In this document: piece after piece, positions 12,648-22,541 of the stretch | Numbering within the stretch: position 1 is the stretch's first letter | Layout: the number at the start of each line of letters is the position of its first letter | Assembly (NCBI GenBank): GCA_028551475.1 | Contig: CM052356.1 | Span: 7,016,001 to 7,080,000, forward strand | DNA from: Casuarina equisetifolia | Taxonomy: Eukaryota; Streptophyta; Magnoliopsida; Fagales; Casuarinaceae | Length of the DNA: 64,000 nt | Direction: 5' to 3' | Made by a program: the position numbers and the translations under genes | Notes under the pieces: model-generated | Database searches by the model: none | Seen by the model: only the letters and a program-made list of their open reading frames with translations | What the model was told of the DNA's origin: nothing

Positions 12648-14121
12648 ATGGATCTGTCAATGAATGCAGCAACAGCAGGGACTGGTGGTGGTGGCAATGG
12701 GATAATCTCTCCAGCCAATGATACAGAAACTGCTGTGGACGATGCAAAGCAGAACTTGAACCAGGTCATCAATTCCATCCAGAAAACATTGGGCCTTCTT
12801 CACCAGCTCTACCTGACCGTCTCTTCCTTCAACGCTGCCTCTCAGCTTCCTCTGCTCCAACGCCTGTAGCTTTCTGCAATCCTTTATGTTGCAATTAATT
12901 ACTGTTACTCAGTTTACCAAGAAATTTACTTCTGTGTGTTTGATGGTGTAGTAATTCTCTTGTCACGGAGCTTGACAACATGGTCAAATTATCTGAGAAG
13001 TGCAACATTCAGGTCCCCATGGAGGTTCTTAAGTGAGTCTTTTCCCACGATTGCCTCTTCTTCAACTGCTATTATTCTTTTATGAACTAATTCAGTTTTT
13101 CTGTATTTTTTGATTACTGATATTTTAATTTTTGTGTTAGCTTGATTGATGATGGAAAGAATCCAGACGAATTCACAAGGGATGTCATAAACAGCTGTAT
13201 TGCTAAAAATCAGATCACCAAAGGCAAAACGGATGCCTTTAAGGTCAACTCTTTACGTGATAGTACACATTTATACAATAGTTTACTTATTATAATGCGT
13301 CAGTAAGTTTTGAATTTATTACTGAATTTTTTTCTTGTGTGGTTTCTATTTCCAGGGTTTACGCAAACATCTTTTGGAAGAACTTGAGCAGGCATTTCCT
13401 GATGAGGTTGAATCCTACAGAGAGATACGTGCAGCCTCTGCTGCCGTAAGTAATATTGTGTTTGCCCTCCAATTTCTTAGAATGATCTTCTCTACAGTTT
13501 TGCCTACGTAACTTCCCTTCGATTTAACATTTTTTTCTTTCCAAAATTCAAGAACCCCCTCGAGTTCCCAGCCACACTACCCTCAGTTTCCTGTCTGCTT
13601 TGTTTGAAGTTCAAGTCCCTTTTTTCCTAGGGTACCACTTTATTTATCAGTCTTCTATTGTTTTTATGCCTAATTTTGTAGAATGCTAGGCACTATCTTC
13701 CTTGAACATACTGGATGTGAATCTCATTCACTGAATCATTATGTTTCTTTTCAAGGGATGAGTAGTTATCGGCTGTAGTGACTAAAATAGTTCATAATTA
13801 AGTAAGACTAAAACTCAGCCAAAGTCACACATGAAGGATGAAATGCTAAAGCAGCTATATGCATAATCTCAAATGTAGATTGGTGACTTAACGCATACCA
13901 ACAGAATTTAAACACCCAACTTTTTGAAGTTGATTTTTCGTTCATGATATCAGTCAGCATTGAGAGGCGTATACCTTAAAGTGGCGTAGCTAGACCCTTT
14001 CTAGATGAAATGCTATTTATTTTTGGTTTATCTGTTTTAAGCCTTTAAGGTATTCATGCAGGAATTGAAACGACTTGCACAATCACAAAGCACATTACCA
14101 AATGGAGATATGAAAGTTTAG
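12648..14121 (+). CDS. MED10: Mediator complex subunit 10 (MED10/NUT2), five exons
   Basis: This is a middle-module subunit of the nuclear Mediator complex, which links transcription factors to RNA polymerase II. Coding exons are 12648-12865, 12952-13032, 13141-13243, 13356-13445 and 14062-14121, all with GT-AG introns and consistent phase. The product is 183 aa, the usual size for plant MED10. A Gly/Ala-rich N-terminus of about 28 residues precedes the conserved core: KQNLNQVINSIQKTLG, then LHQLYLTVSSF, the NSLVTELDNM-KLSEKCNIQ block, and LIDDGKNPDEFTRD. It ends in an ELKRLAQSQ-LPNGD tail close to Arabidopsis MED10a/b. The ATG at 12648 is chosen because the core begins about 29 residues later, as in homologues. 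The gene is convergent with the HD-Zip gene, with 871 bp between stop codons. The fourth intron (616 bp) is the longest within the coding region. Confidence 0.95.
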
Positions 14122-14992
14122 TCCGACCTATGGATGCCACTGTCGGTGTTGCATCTGGTTATAAGGTCCATCTCTCTGCTGTCCGTTATCTTATGATTGT
14201 CGATAACAGCTTAATCGAGTTTATATAATATAGAATTATTTTTTTTTGGTTTAATTTCCTTCCATGTTTAAGCTAATTATAACTTTGGAACGCGACTACT
14301 TTGTTATCTTCCTTATGATTTTAGATGAAGCATGTACTATTCATATGGTTAAGTGAGGTGTTATGAAAAAAGTATATCCTGCAGTTGCAGCTTCTTCTTA
14401 CTCAAGTAATATGAACTTGGATTATATAAATAATATTGTCTGATGAATCGTTTGGCTAAGCATTTTAAAAGTTCGATATACTATAATCACTTGAAGAAAG
14501 ATGGAAAGAAATTTGTGGGTGTGCATAGCGTGAGTGACATCAGTAGCAGAAAGCGGTGAGGAACATAGTAAATTTGATGCATTGCAAGGGAATCCTAATC
14601 TATCTGATTTAGAGGGTTGCTAGTAGCACTCCGTTAATAGCAAGAGGCTCCATATGTAGACCCTTTTATATGGCCTTTCTACATTAAATTTAAAGAAATG
14701 CCATTAGAGAAAGACAGGCTTTGACTTGCTGCTGCCTGATTTTATGGAATTTTGTTGGTTTCAACCTCGGACACTGCTTCCCTTCTGTTGGAATCCTTCG
14801 TGTCATATCTTCTTATCCTTTTCACTTCATGACTATACTGGCAAGAAACAGGCTAAACCTTTGTAACTGACTATAATTAAGGTCCTGGATGCCCCTTGTT
14901 TTATAATGCAATGCCTAGCAAATCTCTTACTCTCTAGGTAGATTATTGTCATACACATACTTCTACGATAGCTACACTGATAATGCAGTTGA
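14122..14992. other. Convergent 3' flanks of MED10 and the HD-Zip gene
   Basis: This 871-bp stretch lies between two stop codons on opposite strands. It must contain both 3' UTRs. No coding signal, tRNA or clear repeat is visible in it. Confidence 0.6.
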
Positions 14993-15749
14993 TCAAGACA
15001 ATAGCTCCCACCACTGTGGGTTACCACTTAATTCATCATGAAAGCTACTGCGTTCGAAACAGGACCAATCTTCTTCTGATGATCTTGGGGAAACCACTGT
15101 CGGTTCTTCAGTGTTCATTGTGCTGGTCTCCACGACAGTGCAGTCAGTATCTCCACACTTACCACAGATCTTCAGCGTGTTGTTTTGGCGATACTCAGTT
15201 TCTGGAAGAACGGTGGGCGTTTCTTTTGATTCAGAGGTAGGTTCACTTTTCACCGATTTGTCATCACTGCCGTTCCCTCTTTCGACCCCTTGATGCTTAC
15301 CCAGTAGTGTTTTCAGTTTCTGGGACTGTAGCAAAACCAGAAAAATTTGTAAGAATTGCTTGCAATTTAACTACTTTATGTTCTTGATTAACATTAGCTA
15401 CCTAGAATAACGGTACCTGAAGGAGTAACGACTGATGCTCTCTCTTTAGTAACTCGAAGCTGGAAGCTAGAGTGTCGTAACCAGCTTTTAGTAGGCGGTA
15501 GTCTCGTTCAATCTGTTTAGACTTCAATCTTGCTCTCCGATTCTGGAACCAGACCGCAACCTGTCGAGGCCGGAGACCAAGCTCAGTAGCTAGCTGCTGT
15601 TTTCTCCGGGACTCCGGCCTGGAGTCCGCCTCGAACATAACTTCCAGTGACTTGATTTGCTCGTCACTGAATCTCCGCATAGCCTTGTTGCTCCTGAAAC
15701 TTGTCAAGGAGTGCAAGTCAAGATTCTGGGTCGAAAAAGAACTCTTCAT
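14993..15749 (-). CDS. HD-Zip class I transcription factor, ATHB7/ATHB12 type, two exons
   Basis: This is a nuclear homeodomain-leucine zipper factor. Relatives ATHB7 and ATHB12 are induced by ABA and water deficit and bind pseudopalindromic CAATNATTG sites as dimers. Exon 1 is 15749-15417 and exon 2 is 15325-14993, with a GT-AG intron of 91 bp; the product is 221 aa. The homeodomain spans about residues 22-79 ([12 protein letters not shown] ... WFQNRRAR). The zipper follows at once with I80, L87, L94, L101, L108 and L115 in perfect heptads; the intron falls within the zipper. The C-terminal half is acidic, Ser/Thr-rich and ends in a Trp pair (PQWWELL), typical of activation regions. The open frame extends ten codons upstream, but only from a TTG and behind an in-frame stop, so ATG 15749 is the start. 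Oddity: homeodomain position 56 (residue 75, codon 15525-15527) is Leu instead of the Trp typical of HD-Zip I; Ala46 is kept. Confidence 0.94.
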
Positions 15750-15942
15750 TACTGCCGTTGTTGCACACTGTCTCTGCAAACACTAACTAGTTCTAATTAA
15801 GCGAGATTTGCTTCCAAAACAGAGTGTGAACGGAGGGGAGAATTCGAGAGCTTTAAGAGACATTGCGTTGTTAAGAATCTCAGAGTGGGCCTTGGAAGGG
15901 AAAATATCAAATCAAATCGCTGAAGATAAACATCCTACTTGC

Positions 15943-15948
15943 CACGTG
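15943..15948. promoter_or_regulatory. G-box / ABRE core CACGTG upstream of the HD-Zip gene
   Basis: The palindrome CACGTG in the context GCCACGTGTT lies about 195 bp upstream of the HD-Zip ATG. ACGTG is the core of ABA-response elements. ATHB7/12-type genes are ABA-induced, so the site fits, but one element does not prove the response. Confidence 0.5.
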
Positions 15949-16572
15949 TTGCTTGCAGCATCGTACGGACGCCTGTCAAGCAACAGGGTTTATTTATTCA
16001 CTGAAGTTACCATTCCCTGCATCCAATAGAGAGATCATCATCATGATTACAGCCGTTTTGCTCCCTGTGCTCTCATTTTTTGCTTCAATAAAATTCCCCA
16101 TCTTAGGACATCATCTTCTACAGTATATGATCAAGGGAAAGGTGTCGGCTGGAGGCAGCGAGTAGATGGGGTTTAGAAAGATGAGCAAAGATGATAAAGT
16201 TAGGCAATATCGGACTGCGAAATGTTTGTCTTCTTGTGATGTTTCGTTCACTAATTGTCCTAAAGTCGCTTTGGAAATGGCAACACAGGTCACTGCCTGA
16301 GGACAAGGGCCTTGGCTTGGTGCCCTCCATCAACCAATGGCAATGCTTCACGACGTTTGCTGGTCTGCTCGGGGGTCCGCCCATGTGGTTGTAGATCGAA
16401 AGTAATATGTTTGTGTCGTCGTAACGTGGCAACAATGTTTTGGCTTGCTAATGTAGGAGCTGGGTTGTTTCGACACGTGCGTTAAAGAATTGTTGCTTTA
16501 AGAAAGGGTAAATAGATGGCAAAGGTTTGTTCCTTGAAGATTCATGTTGACAAAGTTATTTGATGGGCTGCC

Positions 16573-16599
16573 GGGGGGGGGGGGGGGGCGGGGGGGGGG
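16573..16599 (+). repeat. G16-C-G10 homopolymer tract
   Basis: Sixteen Gs, one C, then ten Gs, followed by a further GGTGGTGG-like stretch. It can form a G-quadruplex in principle. Homopolymers this long are also prone to sequencing error, so the exact length is uncertain. Confidence 0.8.
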
Positions 16600-17393
16600 T
16601 GGTGGCGCTCTGCCTTTCTTTTTCACTTTTTTCCAACTTTCTTCTCTCTTTTTCCTCTTTCTCGGATACAAGAATCAATCATTCCCCATTTTTTTAACCA
16701 TATCGGTTAAAGGGATTCTAATTTCTTCAATTATCAATTCGGTGCTTCTAGAGAAAGTGATGCATAATTATGGAGGACAAAGGTGTGAATTACCTCAACA
16801 AATCAACCAATTTGTGCTTCTTGAGAGATTATCATAGATGAAAAGTCATTTAGCCCAAATAATGGAAATAAGGGATGGTTTAAGGGAGACCAATCTTGCA
16901 AATTGATCGTCATTGGAAGATGTATGACTTGTGGCATAGTCAAGGAATAAAAAGAGATAAAAGAATTATGATCGTTTGTCATATATTTCTTGAATAGCAT
17001 AAGGAAACATTACGAGGAATAAGATACTTCTTGTAAGATCCACATAATTCACCATCCACACATATTTATATACTAAATTAATTAAAATGTTGATTTTAAT
17101 TAACTTTTAATTGAAATCTGTTAATTAGTTGAGATGAACTTAAAACAATAAAAGGTAAAATATGGTACGCGGATGATATTGATTGATGTTCTCAATAACA
17201 ATAAAAATTAAAATAAAAATAAAAATAAAAATAAAAAAGAAGCAAAATTGGGATAACGATTGAGCGTATGGGGAGACCATGATTTCGACAAGTATCTTGG
17301 CGTTTAAAACGGACGGTGGAGATTGCTTTATACTCGATTCACCAGAAGGGTCATGTTTCTGTATCCACCGACACAACAAGGGTTGTGCCAGAG

Positions 17394-17490
17394 TGGGCCT
17401 CAGCGTTAGGATTTATTGGGCCTTTCATGACGGCCCACACAATAGCTGCCTCAGTATCCCACTCCTATTTGGGCCTCCCAGAGAGGCCCA
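17394..17490. promoter_or_regulatory. Cluster of five site II (TGGGCC) elements without an evident gene
   Basis: TGGGCC occurs at 17394-17399, 17417-17422 and 17470-17475. Its complement GGCCCA occurs at 17432-17437 and 17485-17490. A near copy (CGGGCC) lies at about 17504. Site II elements in such clusters are known from promoters of ribosomal-protein, mitochondrial and cell-cycle genes. No matching gene is recognisable on either side, so the promoter may be orphaned or may serve an unrecognised transcript. Confidence 0.4.
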
Positions 17491-19863
17491 TTATAGACGG
17501 AAACGGGCCTATTCATCTCTAGTCCCTCTCTTCTTTCTTTCTTTCTTTTTTAGTACAAGATTTGAATTTAAATTATCACTAATTTTTATATTGTTGATAT
17601 TGCTTCCAAAAGGGTTCAGATATCCAGTAAAGACAAAAGTAAAGCTGTGTGGCAGTTAGCTTTAATTAGAATATTAATACTAAGGTTTAAATATATTGGT
17701 CACGTTGGCAGCAAAAACAGTCCCCAAGACCTGCTCACAGTGTTCGATTATATTAAAGTGGAAAACGAAATTCAATGTGTCGTGGTATGTATGTCTGAGT
17801 TTGAAGTTTGAAGCATCGAGAAAGCACCCAACAAGAACTTGGTTTCATTTTCAACGTTGTGTAGCTTGCAAAGAATCTTCTTATCTCAAACAAGGCCTAG
17901 GGTTGAAGGAAAAGCTAGAGCTAAAGGGTGCTCACCTTTTCCACTTTTCAACCACTCCAGCACCTTCATTTCTTAAAGGTCTGCTGCATGAGAAAGAGGA
18001 CGAGATTTCAAGCATTTTAAAAGGAGTAGCAGTTTAGCCTTTTGGCAACACGGCTGGCTGTGACAACAATGATTCTTCACGGACTGCCTTATCATGGTTG
18101 GATCAAACCATGTCAAAAAGGTCAAAGGAGGTCAGGAAATGTATCCCTCCGATGCATTGGTTTGCCTGATTAGCTTTGGTTATAGGGCTGCGACTACCAG
18201 TTAGTCAAAGCAGATGGGTATCTCAAAGGGGAAAAATAATATATCGTAAACAATTTCAAAGTTTTGAGAAAAGAGGAGACAATGCCGTTAATATACATGT
18301 GGTGGGAATTGCAAAAGAACAAAAATCTAGGTAAAGTTTGGTGCCTTGATGGGGTTAGGTCAATCACCACGAAATTAGGGCCCCTTTCAAAAGAGAGAAA
18401 AATCAAGGGAAATGCTTTCCCGTTTCAAAAAAGTGACTTCTGGTCAATGCTTGGATCTAGATCCACCAAGATGTTGCTTCATCTCAAAGAAAACAAACCA
18501 ATATGTTTACGTTAACAAAACAGTTCTGTATTGGTATGTGTTTGGTTTAGTTGAAAGCAAGATTTACTTGAGAACTTTTGGATTTGTGAGTTAAAAAAAG
18601 GAAAGAAAAGAAAAGAAAAGAAAAAAAGAAGAGTTCTATAAATGTTGACATAGTAAAAAAGATTTACTTACTTTCTTTTCTTTTCTTTTCCTTTTTACAT
18701 CTCGTCCTTAAAGAAAGTTAAATATATACTCCCATCTATAAGGAAGATGTTTGTAACGTGAAACACACATTCACACCGTTTTCTAACGATATCAAAGCTC
18801 AAAAACACAAGATATTGCCTTTTTACTTAGGAGGTACAGACAAATTTAGCCTAAGCATAAATCGTTGCCACATGACACAATCAAACTGGTAGTTGGAATG
18901 GATTTGACAATTGTCATCTTCCTCTTTTTTCACTCTAAGTAAGGGATTAATTGTAGCAAATAAACATCCAAACACATGTTTATGGCGTTGCTAGTACCAC
19001 GAAAGAGGTCAAACCGTCATGGGCCTTCTTTTCCATCATGGTAAAAACTTTTTCTTGAGAAAGTAATGATGTCAAATCAAATTATTCTTAGTAGCTAATC
19101 CTCCTACTCCTCTGTGGCTAAAGCATAATTTCCGATCAGAAGAATTATGCTATCTATCAAGAAAAATGGGAGACACCGATCAAACTCGCTGTTTGCCTTG
19201 AATGTTTTGATGAGATGATGAAGTAGCAAAAGTGGTCCTCAGGTTCCTGGCATCAAGCTGGAAGGACCATGCACCAATGGTGGAGAGGAGAGCACGAAAA
19301 CAAAGATCGGTACGCTGACTGCTCTACCCCTTTGTGTCTGTCATGTGTCTGTCGTCTTCTCGAGCCCCCGCGAGCGTAGTAAAAGAAGTGAAATGCACTG
19401 AACGAGGGGGGTTCCCTTTTTCACGCAAATACTTTTATAAATGATGCCCAGTTCTACAGTGGACATGAAAACGCAAAAAGCTTGTACCCAAAAAGAAAAT
19501 AAAGAGAGAAAAGAAAGGAAAGAAGCAAGATTTTCCAATACTGGTCGGTAAATTAGCTCAACTAATTCTCTGACTCATTCTTGGTTTACTTCTTTCATGT
19601 CGCATCAACATCATGATGATGTCTCCCAATCATACGGCTCATCAACATGTCTTTTATATTTAGGGTTACTGATGTCCGTCAAACCTAGTAAAGTGCTTAA
19701 GGGGTTTTAGACCTTAGGGAAGAAGAGCTTTGATATTTGTGGGCTGATTAAGAAAAGGATACTGCTAAAGGGGTTGAGCTGATGGTGTGATTAGGTCATG
19801 ATGATCTCGCAGTAGACATGGGATTTGATATCATCAACGTGCAAAGGAAAAGTACGCGTGAGA

Positions 19864-19881
19864 GGGGGGGGGGGGGGGGGG
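19864..19881 (+). repeat. G18 homopolymer in the MIR166 promoter
   Basis: Eighteen consecutive Gs lie 30 bp before the putative TATA box of the MIR166 gene and are followed by a GA-rich stretch. The true length may differ because of sequencing slippage. Confidence 0.8.
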
Positions 19882-19910
19882 AAAGAGAGAGAGTGTTGAG
19901 GAGCTGAATT

Positions 19911-19920
19911 CTATATATAC
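19911..19920 (+). promoter_or_regulatory. Putative TATA box of the MIR166 gene
   Basis: CTATATATAC lies about 446 bp upstream of the hairpin base. Plant MIR genes are transcribed by RNA polymerase II and usually have a TATA box. The GA repeats that follow (about 19970-20019) would lie in the transcript leader. The start site is inferred from position only. Confidence 0.5.
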
Positions 19921-19969
19921 TACTGCATGGTAGAGACGATGAGATAGATCAGTGATAGAACTGGGACGC

Positions 19970-19984
19970 AGAGAGAGAGAGAGA

Positions 19985-20019
<35 letters not shown>
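19970..20019 (+). repeat. GA microsatellite in the putative MIR166 leader
   Basis: (GA)n is interrupted once by a TGGA near 19987. Together with the later GGA/GAA tract it makes much of the predicted leader purine-rich. Confidence 0.85.
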
Positions 20020-20022
<3 letters not shown>

Positions 20023-20291
20023 AGGGTCGTGGTCATTTCTGGAACCCAAGACCCAGTTGGTAGGGTCAGGGGGGTCTGATGCTTTTATTACTCTCTTTGT
20101 CCTTTTCACTACTTATCACTCCTTCCCCTGCCCTTTTTATCTCTATCCCATCCTTACCATTTCTCACACACTCATCCATTTTCATCTCGGTTCTAGCCCA
20201 CCGTGATCACAGAGACCCACGAATCTCTTTCTCTCTCTTCCTCTCTCTTGCTCACCTGAGGGTTGGAGAGGGAATTGGGTTGGGAAATAGT

Positions 20292-20354
20292 GGAGGAGGA
20301 GGAGGAGGAGGAGGAGGAAGAAGAAGAAGAAGAAGAAGAAGAAGAAGAAGAAGA
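20292..20354 (+). repeat. GGA-to-GAA trinucleotide tract abutting the MIR166 hairpin
   Basis: About nine GGA units pass into about twelve GAA units, ending within a few bases of the base of the hairpin stem. The purine-only strand is the transcribed (RNA-like) strand. Confidence 0.85.
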
Positions 20355-20375
20355 AAGAAGCTTTTCGTTTTGAGG

Positions 20376-20396
20376 GGAATGTTGTCTGGCTCGAGG
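20376..20396 (+). ncRNA. miR166*: miR166 star (5' arm)
   Basis: This is the passenger strand on the 5' arm. GTTGTCTGGCTCGAGG is the conserved star core. Its 3' end lies 111 nt before the mature strand. Confidence 0.9.
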
Positions 20397-20507
20397 TCAC
20401 CAACTAGATCTATGATGTTATCTCCATTTATCAGATTGTCTTGAAAGCTTAGATCTTTGATGTAGCCGGTTGAGAGAGATCAAATCATTGATTACGAGTT
20501 AATGACG

Positions 20508-20528
20508 TCGGACCAGGCTTCATTCCCC
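20508..20528 (+). ncRNA. miR166: Mature miR166 (3' arm)
   Basis: This 21-nt sequence on the 3' arm begins with U and is identical, from memory, to the canonical miR166 of most land plants. The key block GGACCAGGCTTCA is intact. Confidence 0.96.
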
Positions 20529-20542
20529 CCAATTACTGCTTC

Positions 20543-22503
20543 CGTTTACTCTAAATCTCAGTCCCCCTTGACTTTTTCTTCCTTGTTTTGCCTTGATCTA
20601 TTGGTGAGTATCATATCCTTGCCCTTTGGTTTTCTCCTGGATTCGTTTGTTCTTGTTTGCTTTTCGGGCTGTTTTTATATGCAGGTGTTTTTGTAACACA
20701 GGAATCACGGTTGTTGGGCATGAGCAGATTGGTGTAATGATGATGATTTTGACTGCTTTTTACTCTTTTTCTGACTGAAGAGCGAAAGGATCATCATTAC
20801 TATTTTATTTTTCTCTCTCAATTTCATGGATCACGCAGGATCCTGTTTCTCTTTGTCAGTCTTTAACGCTTTCAGGTTCATCATTGGGCTGGTTTTTTTC
20901 ATCATGGCTTCAAGAATCTTCTCTGTCCGCTTCTTCTCTCTCCCCGATCTACTTCTTAGTTGGCTTATTCTTCCGCTTCTCTCCAACCCCATAACACCAA
21001 AACGATCTGCTTAGGGTTTTTCGCCATGGATTGGCCTTCTCATGCTAACTTCTTTAGATTTTCTTCCTTATATTTGTTCAAACCAAACCATCCTCCAACG
21101 CAGTCTGATATATGTATCAAAAAAGGTTAAATATACATGCTTTTAATACCGATCTACTGTGTGCATCATGAATCGTAGCTTTTGAAACACTTTCTGTGGG
21201 TATCTGCTTTCTTGTTTGTCTCTTTCATTGCAAGTGCTAGTGGATGGATTGTGGGAGCTGTGTAATCTCCGCCTCTTTGTCGTCTTCATCCCCGATTAAA
21301 CAGGTAGTTCTCTATTAGTGATTGGATCTCAGGGTTTGGCCAACCGATCTTTTACATGGCTGAAGAGAGGACCGTATCACTAAGGTATTGGAGGTACGCT
21401 TCGGTTACTATATTACCTTTGTGGGTTAGGTTCGACGGATATTGCTATATCAGGCAGCTGATTTCTTTGATATTGATCATCTAAACCTGATTTTGTTTGC
21501 GTGATATGAACTAAAGATGTTACTAACTTTTATGATGCGTATGTTTCACACTACTTCCATTGCTTCAAGAAAAGGTGAAGGAATAATTCCTCAAGCCTGA
21601 CAGATGCTTCACTAAACTGTATATGAGAAGCAACCCGCTTACAAGAGCGATAGCACACTATTGTTTTCAGCCCTTCTACAATCTATGAGGTTTGATTTAG
21701 AGCAATAGTGGTAATGCGGATCATGATATAGAGAAGTATTTACATACCACAAAAAAGAAAAAGAAAAAGAAAAAGAAACAGAATGATGTGATAGATTGGA
21801 TGTCTGATTTTGCTTAGACCTTCTAGTCTTGTCTTTTACACGAGCAATTCACAGTCCAGATCTGCAACTTAATTTCTTTGATTTTTCTGGGTGATAAAAC
21901 CCTACACTTCATGATATGTGAGAGAAGAAAGATGATTAAACTAAAGTATAGTGCTGTTTTCCTTTAAAATCAAGCTGTCGTGAACATTTAGATAGCAGTG
22001 GATGTCTTCTACGTACATACATGACAAGAAAAGTAAGGTTTTCTGTGTGCCTTGTGAGTTGTAACCCTATTCGTATTATCATATCGAGAAGAACTAGTTT
22101 TCCTGGAACACTTGCCGTTCCAAGCTCGAAGTTTATATGGCTTTTGTTGAAGAAGTTGTAAACATAAGATTAGAATAAGAAGCCATTACATCTTAGACCT
22201 CTCTAAACAGCATTTCTTTGCAAAACTGAGACCAATATCGTGAAGAGAGGGAGAGAAGTTACACGAAATTGTTTCTGTGTTTTTTGTTTAGGTTGGCATT
22301 GTTTGAAGAGTTCATCTGTGTAAAGTGGAGTGTACAGAAAGAAATTCGAAGGAAATTAACAGGTGATTAGAAAGATGAATGCGAGAAGCGTCACCAAAGA
22401 GGACAAACGTGATAGGTGTCTCCTGCTCTGCGTTGTGTGTCGTGCCTCATTCTGCCATCAATTTCTGAAGCTGAGGCATTGTAACGCTGAATGCCTTTAA
22501 TGG

Positions 22504-22541
<38 letters not shown>

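Larger units (their letters stand above)
15949..19863. other. Spacer between the HD-Zip and MIR166 genes
   Basis: No supported protein gene. The first few hundred bases are probably HD-Zip promoter (divergent from MIR166). The spacer holds a G-homopolymer pair at 16573-16599, an A-rich (A/T)-only tract near 17205-17237, a TGGGCC cluster at 17394-17490, and GAAAA/TTTTC-rich runs at 18598-18695. Open frames of 60-126 codons occur but have no domain, no codon bias and no conserved motif. Confidence 0.5.
20357..20542 (+). ncRNA. MIR166: MIR166 microRNA precursor hairpin
   Basis: The 21-nt mature miR166 lies at 20508-20528: it starts TCGGACCAGG and ends CATTCCCC, matching the canonical plant sequence as I know it. 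The opposite arm, 20376-20396, starts GGAATGTTGTCTGG and ends CTCGAGG, the known miR166 star. The arms pair with the usual few mismatches and are separated by a 111-nt loop region. A lower stem extends below the duplex: GAAGC at 20357-20361 faces GCTTC at 20538-20542. miR166 directs ARGONAUTE (notably AGO10 and AGO1) and guides cleavage of class III HD-Zip mRNAs, setting leaf polarity and meristem and vascular patterning. It does not target the class I HD-Zip next door. A primary transcript from about 19.94 kb is likely, with a possible donor at 20604 (GTGAGT) downstream of the hairpin. No hairpin folding was computed. Confidence 0.96.

Noticed and set aside
15750..15779. N-terminal extension of the HD-Zip protein by ten residues
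   Set aside because: It begins at TTG, directly behind an in-frame TAG; the first ATG is 15749.
16118..16435. Minus-strand open frame of 105 codons upstream of the HD-Zip gene
   Set aside because: No recognisable motif and low-quality composition; overlaps other random frames.
17279..17659. Open frame of 126 codons across the TGGGCC cluster
   Set aside because: The peptide shows no domain. The GGGCC motifs fit promoter elements better than codons.
20182..20444. Open frames over the GGA/GAA tract and MIR166 hairpin
   Set aside because: Poly-Gly/Arg and poly-Phe frames come from the trinucleotide repeat; the region is explained by the microRNA precursor.
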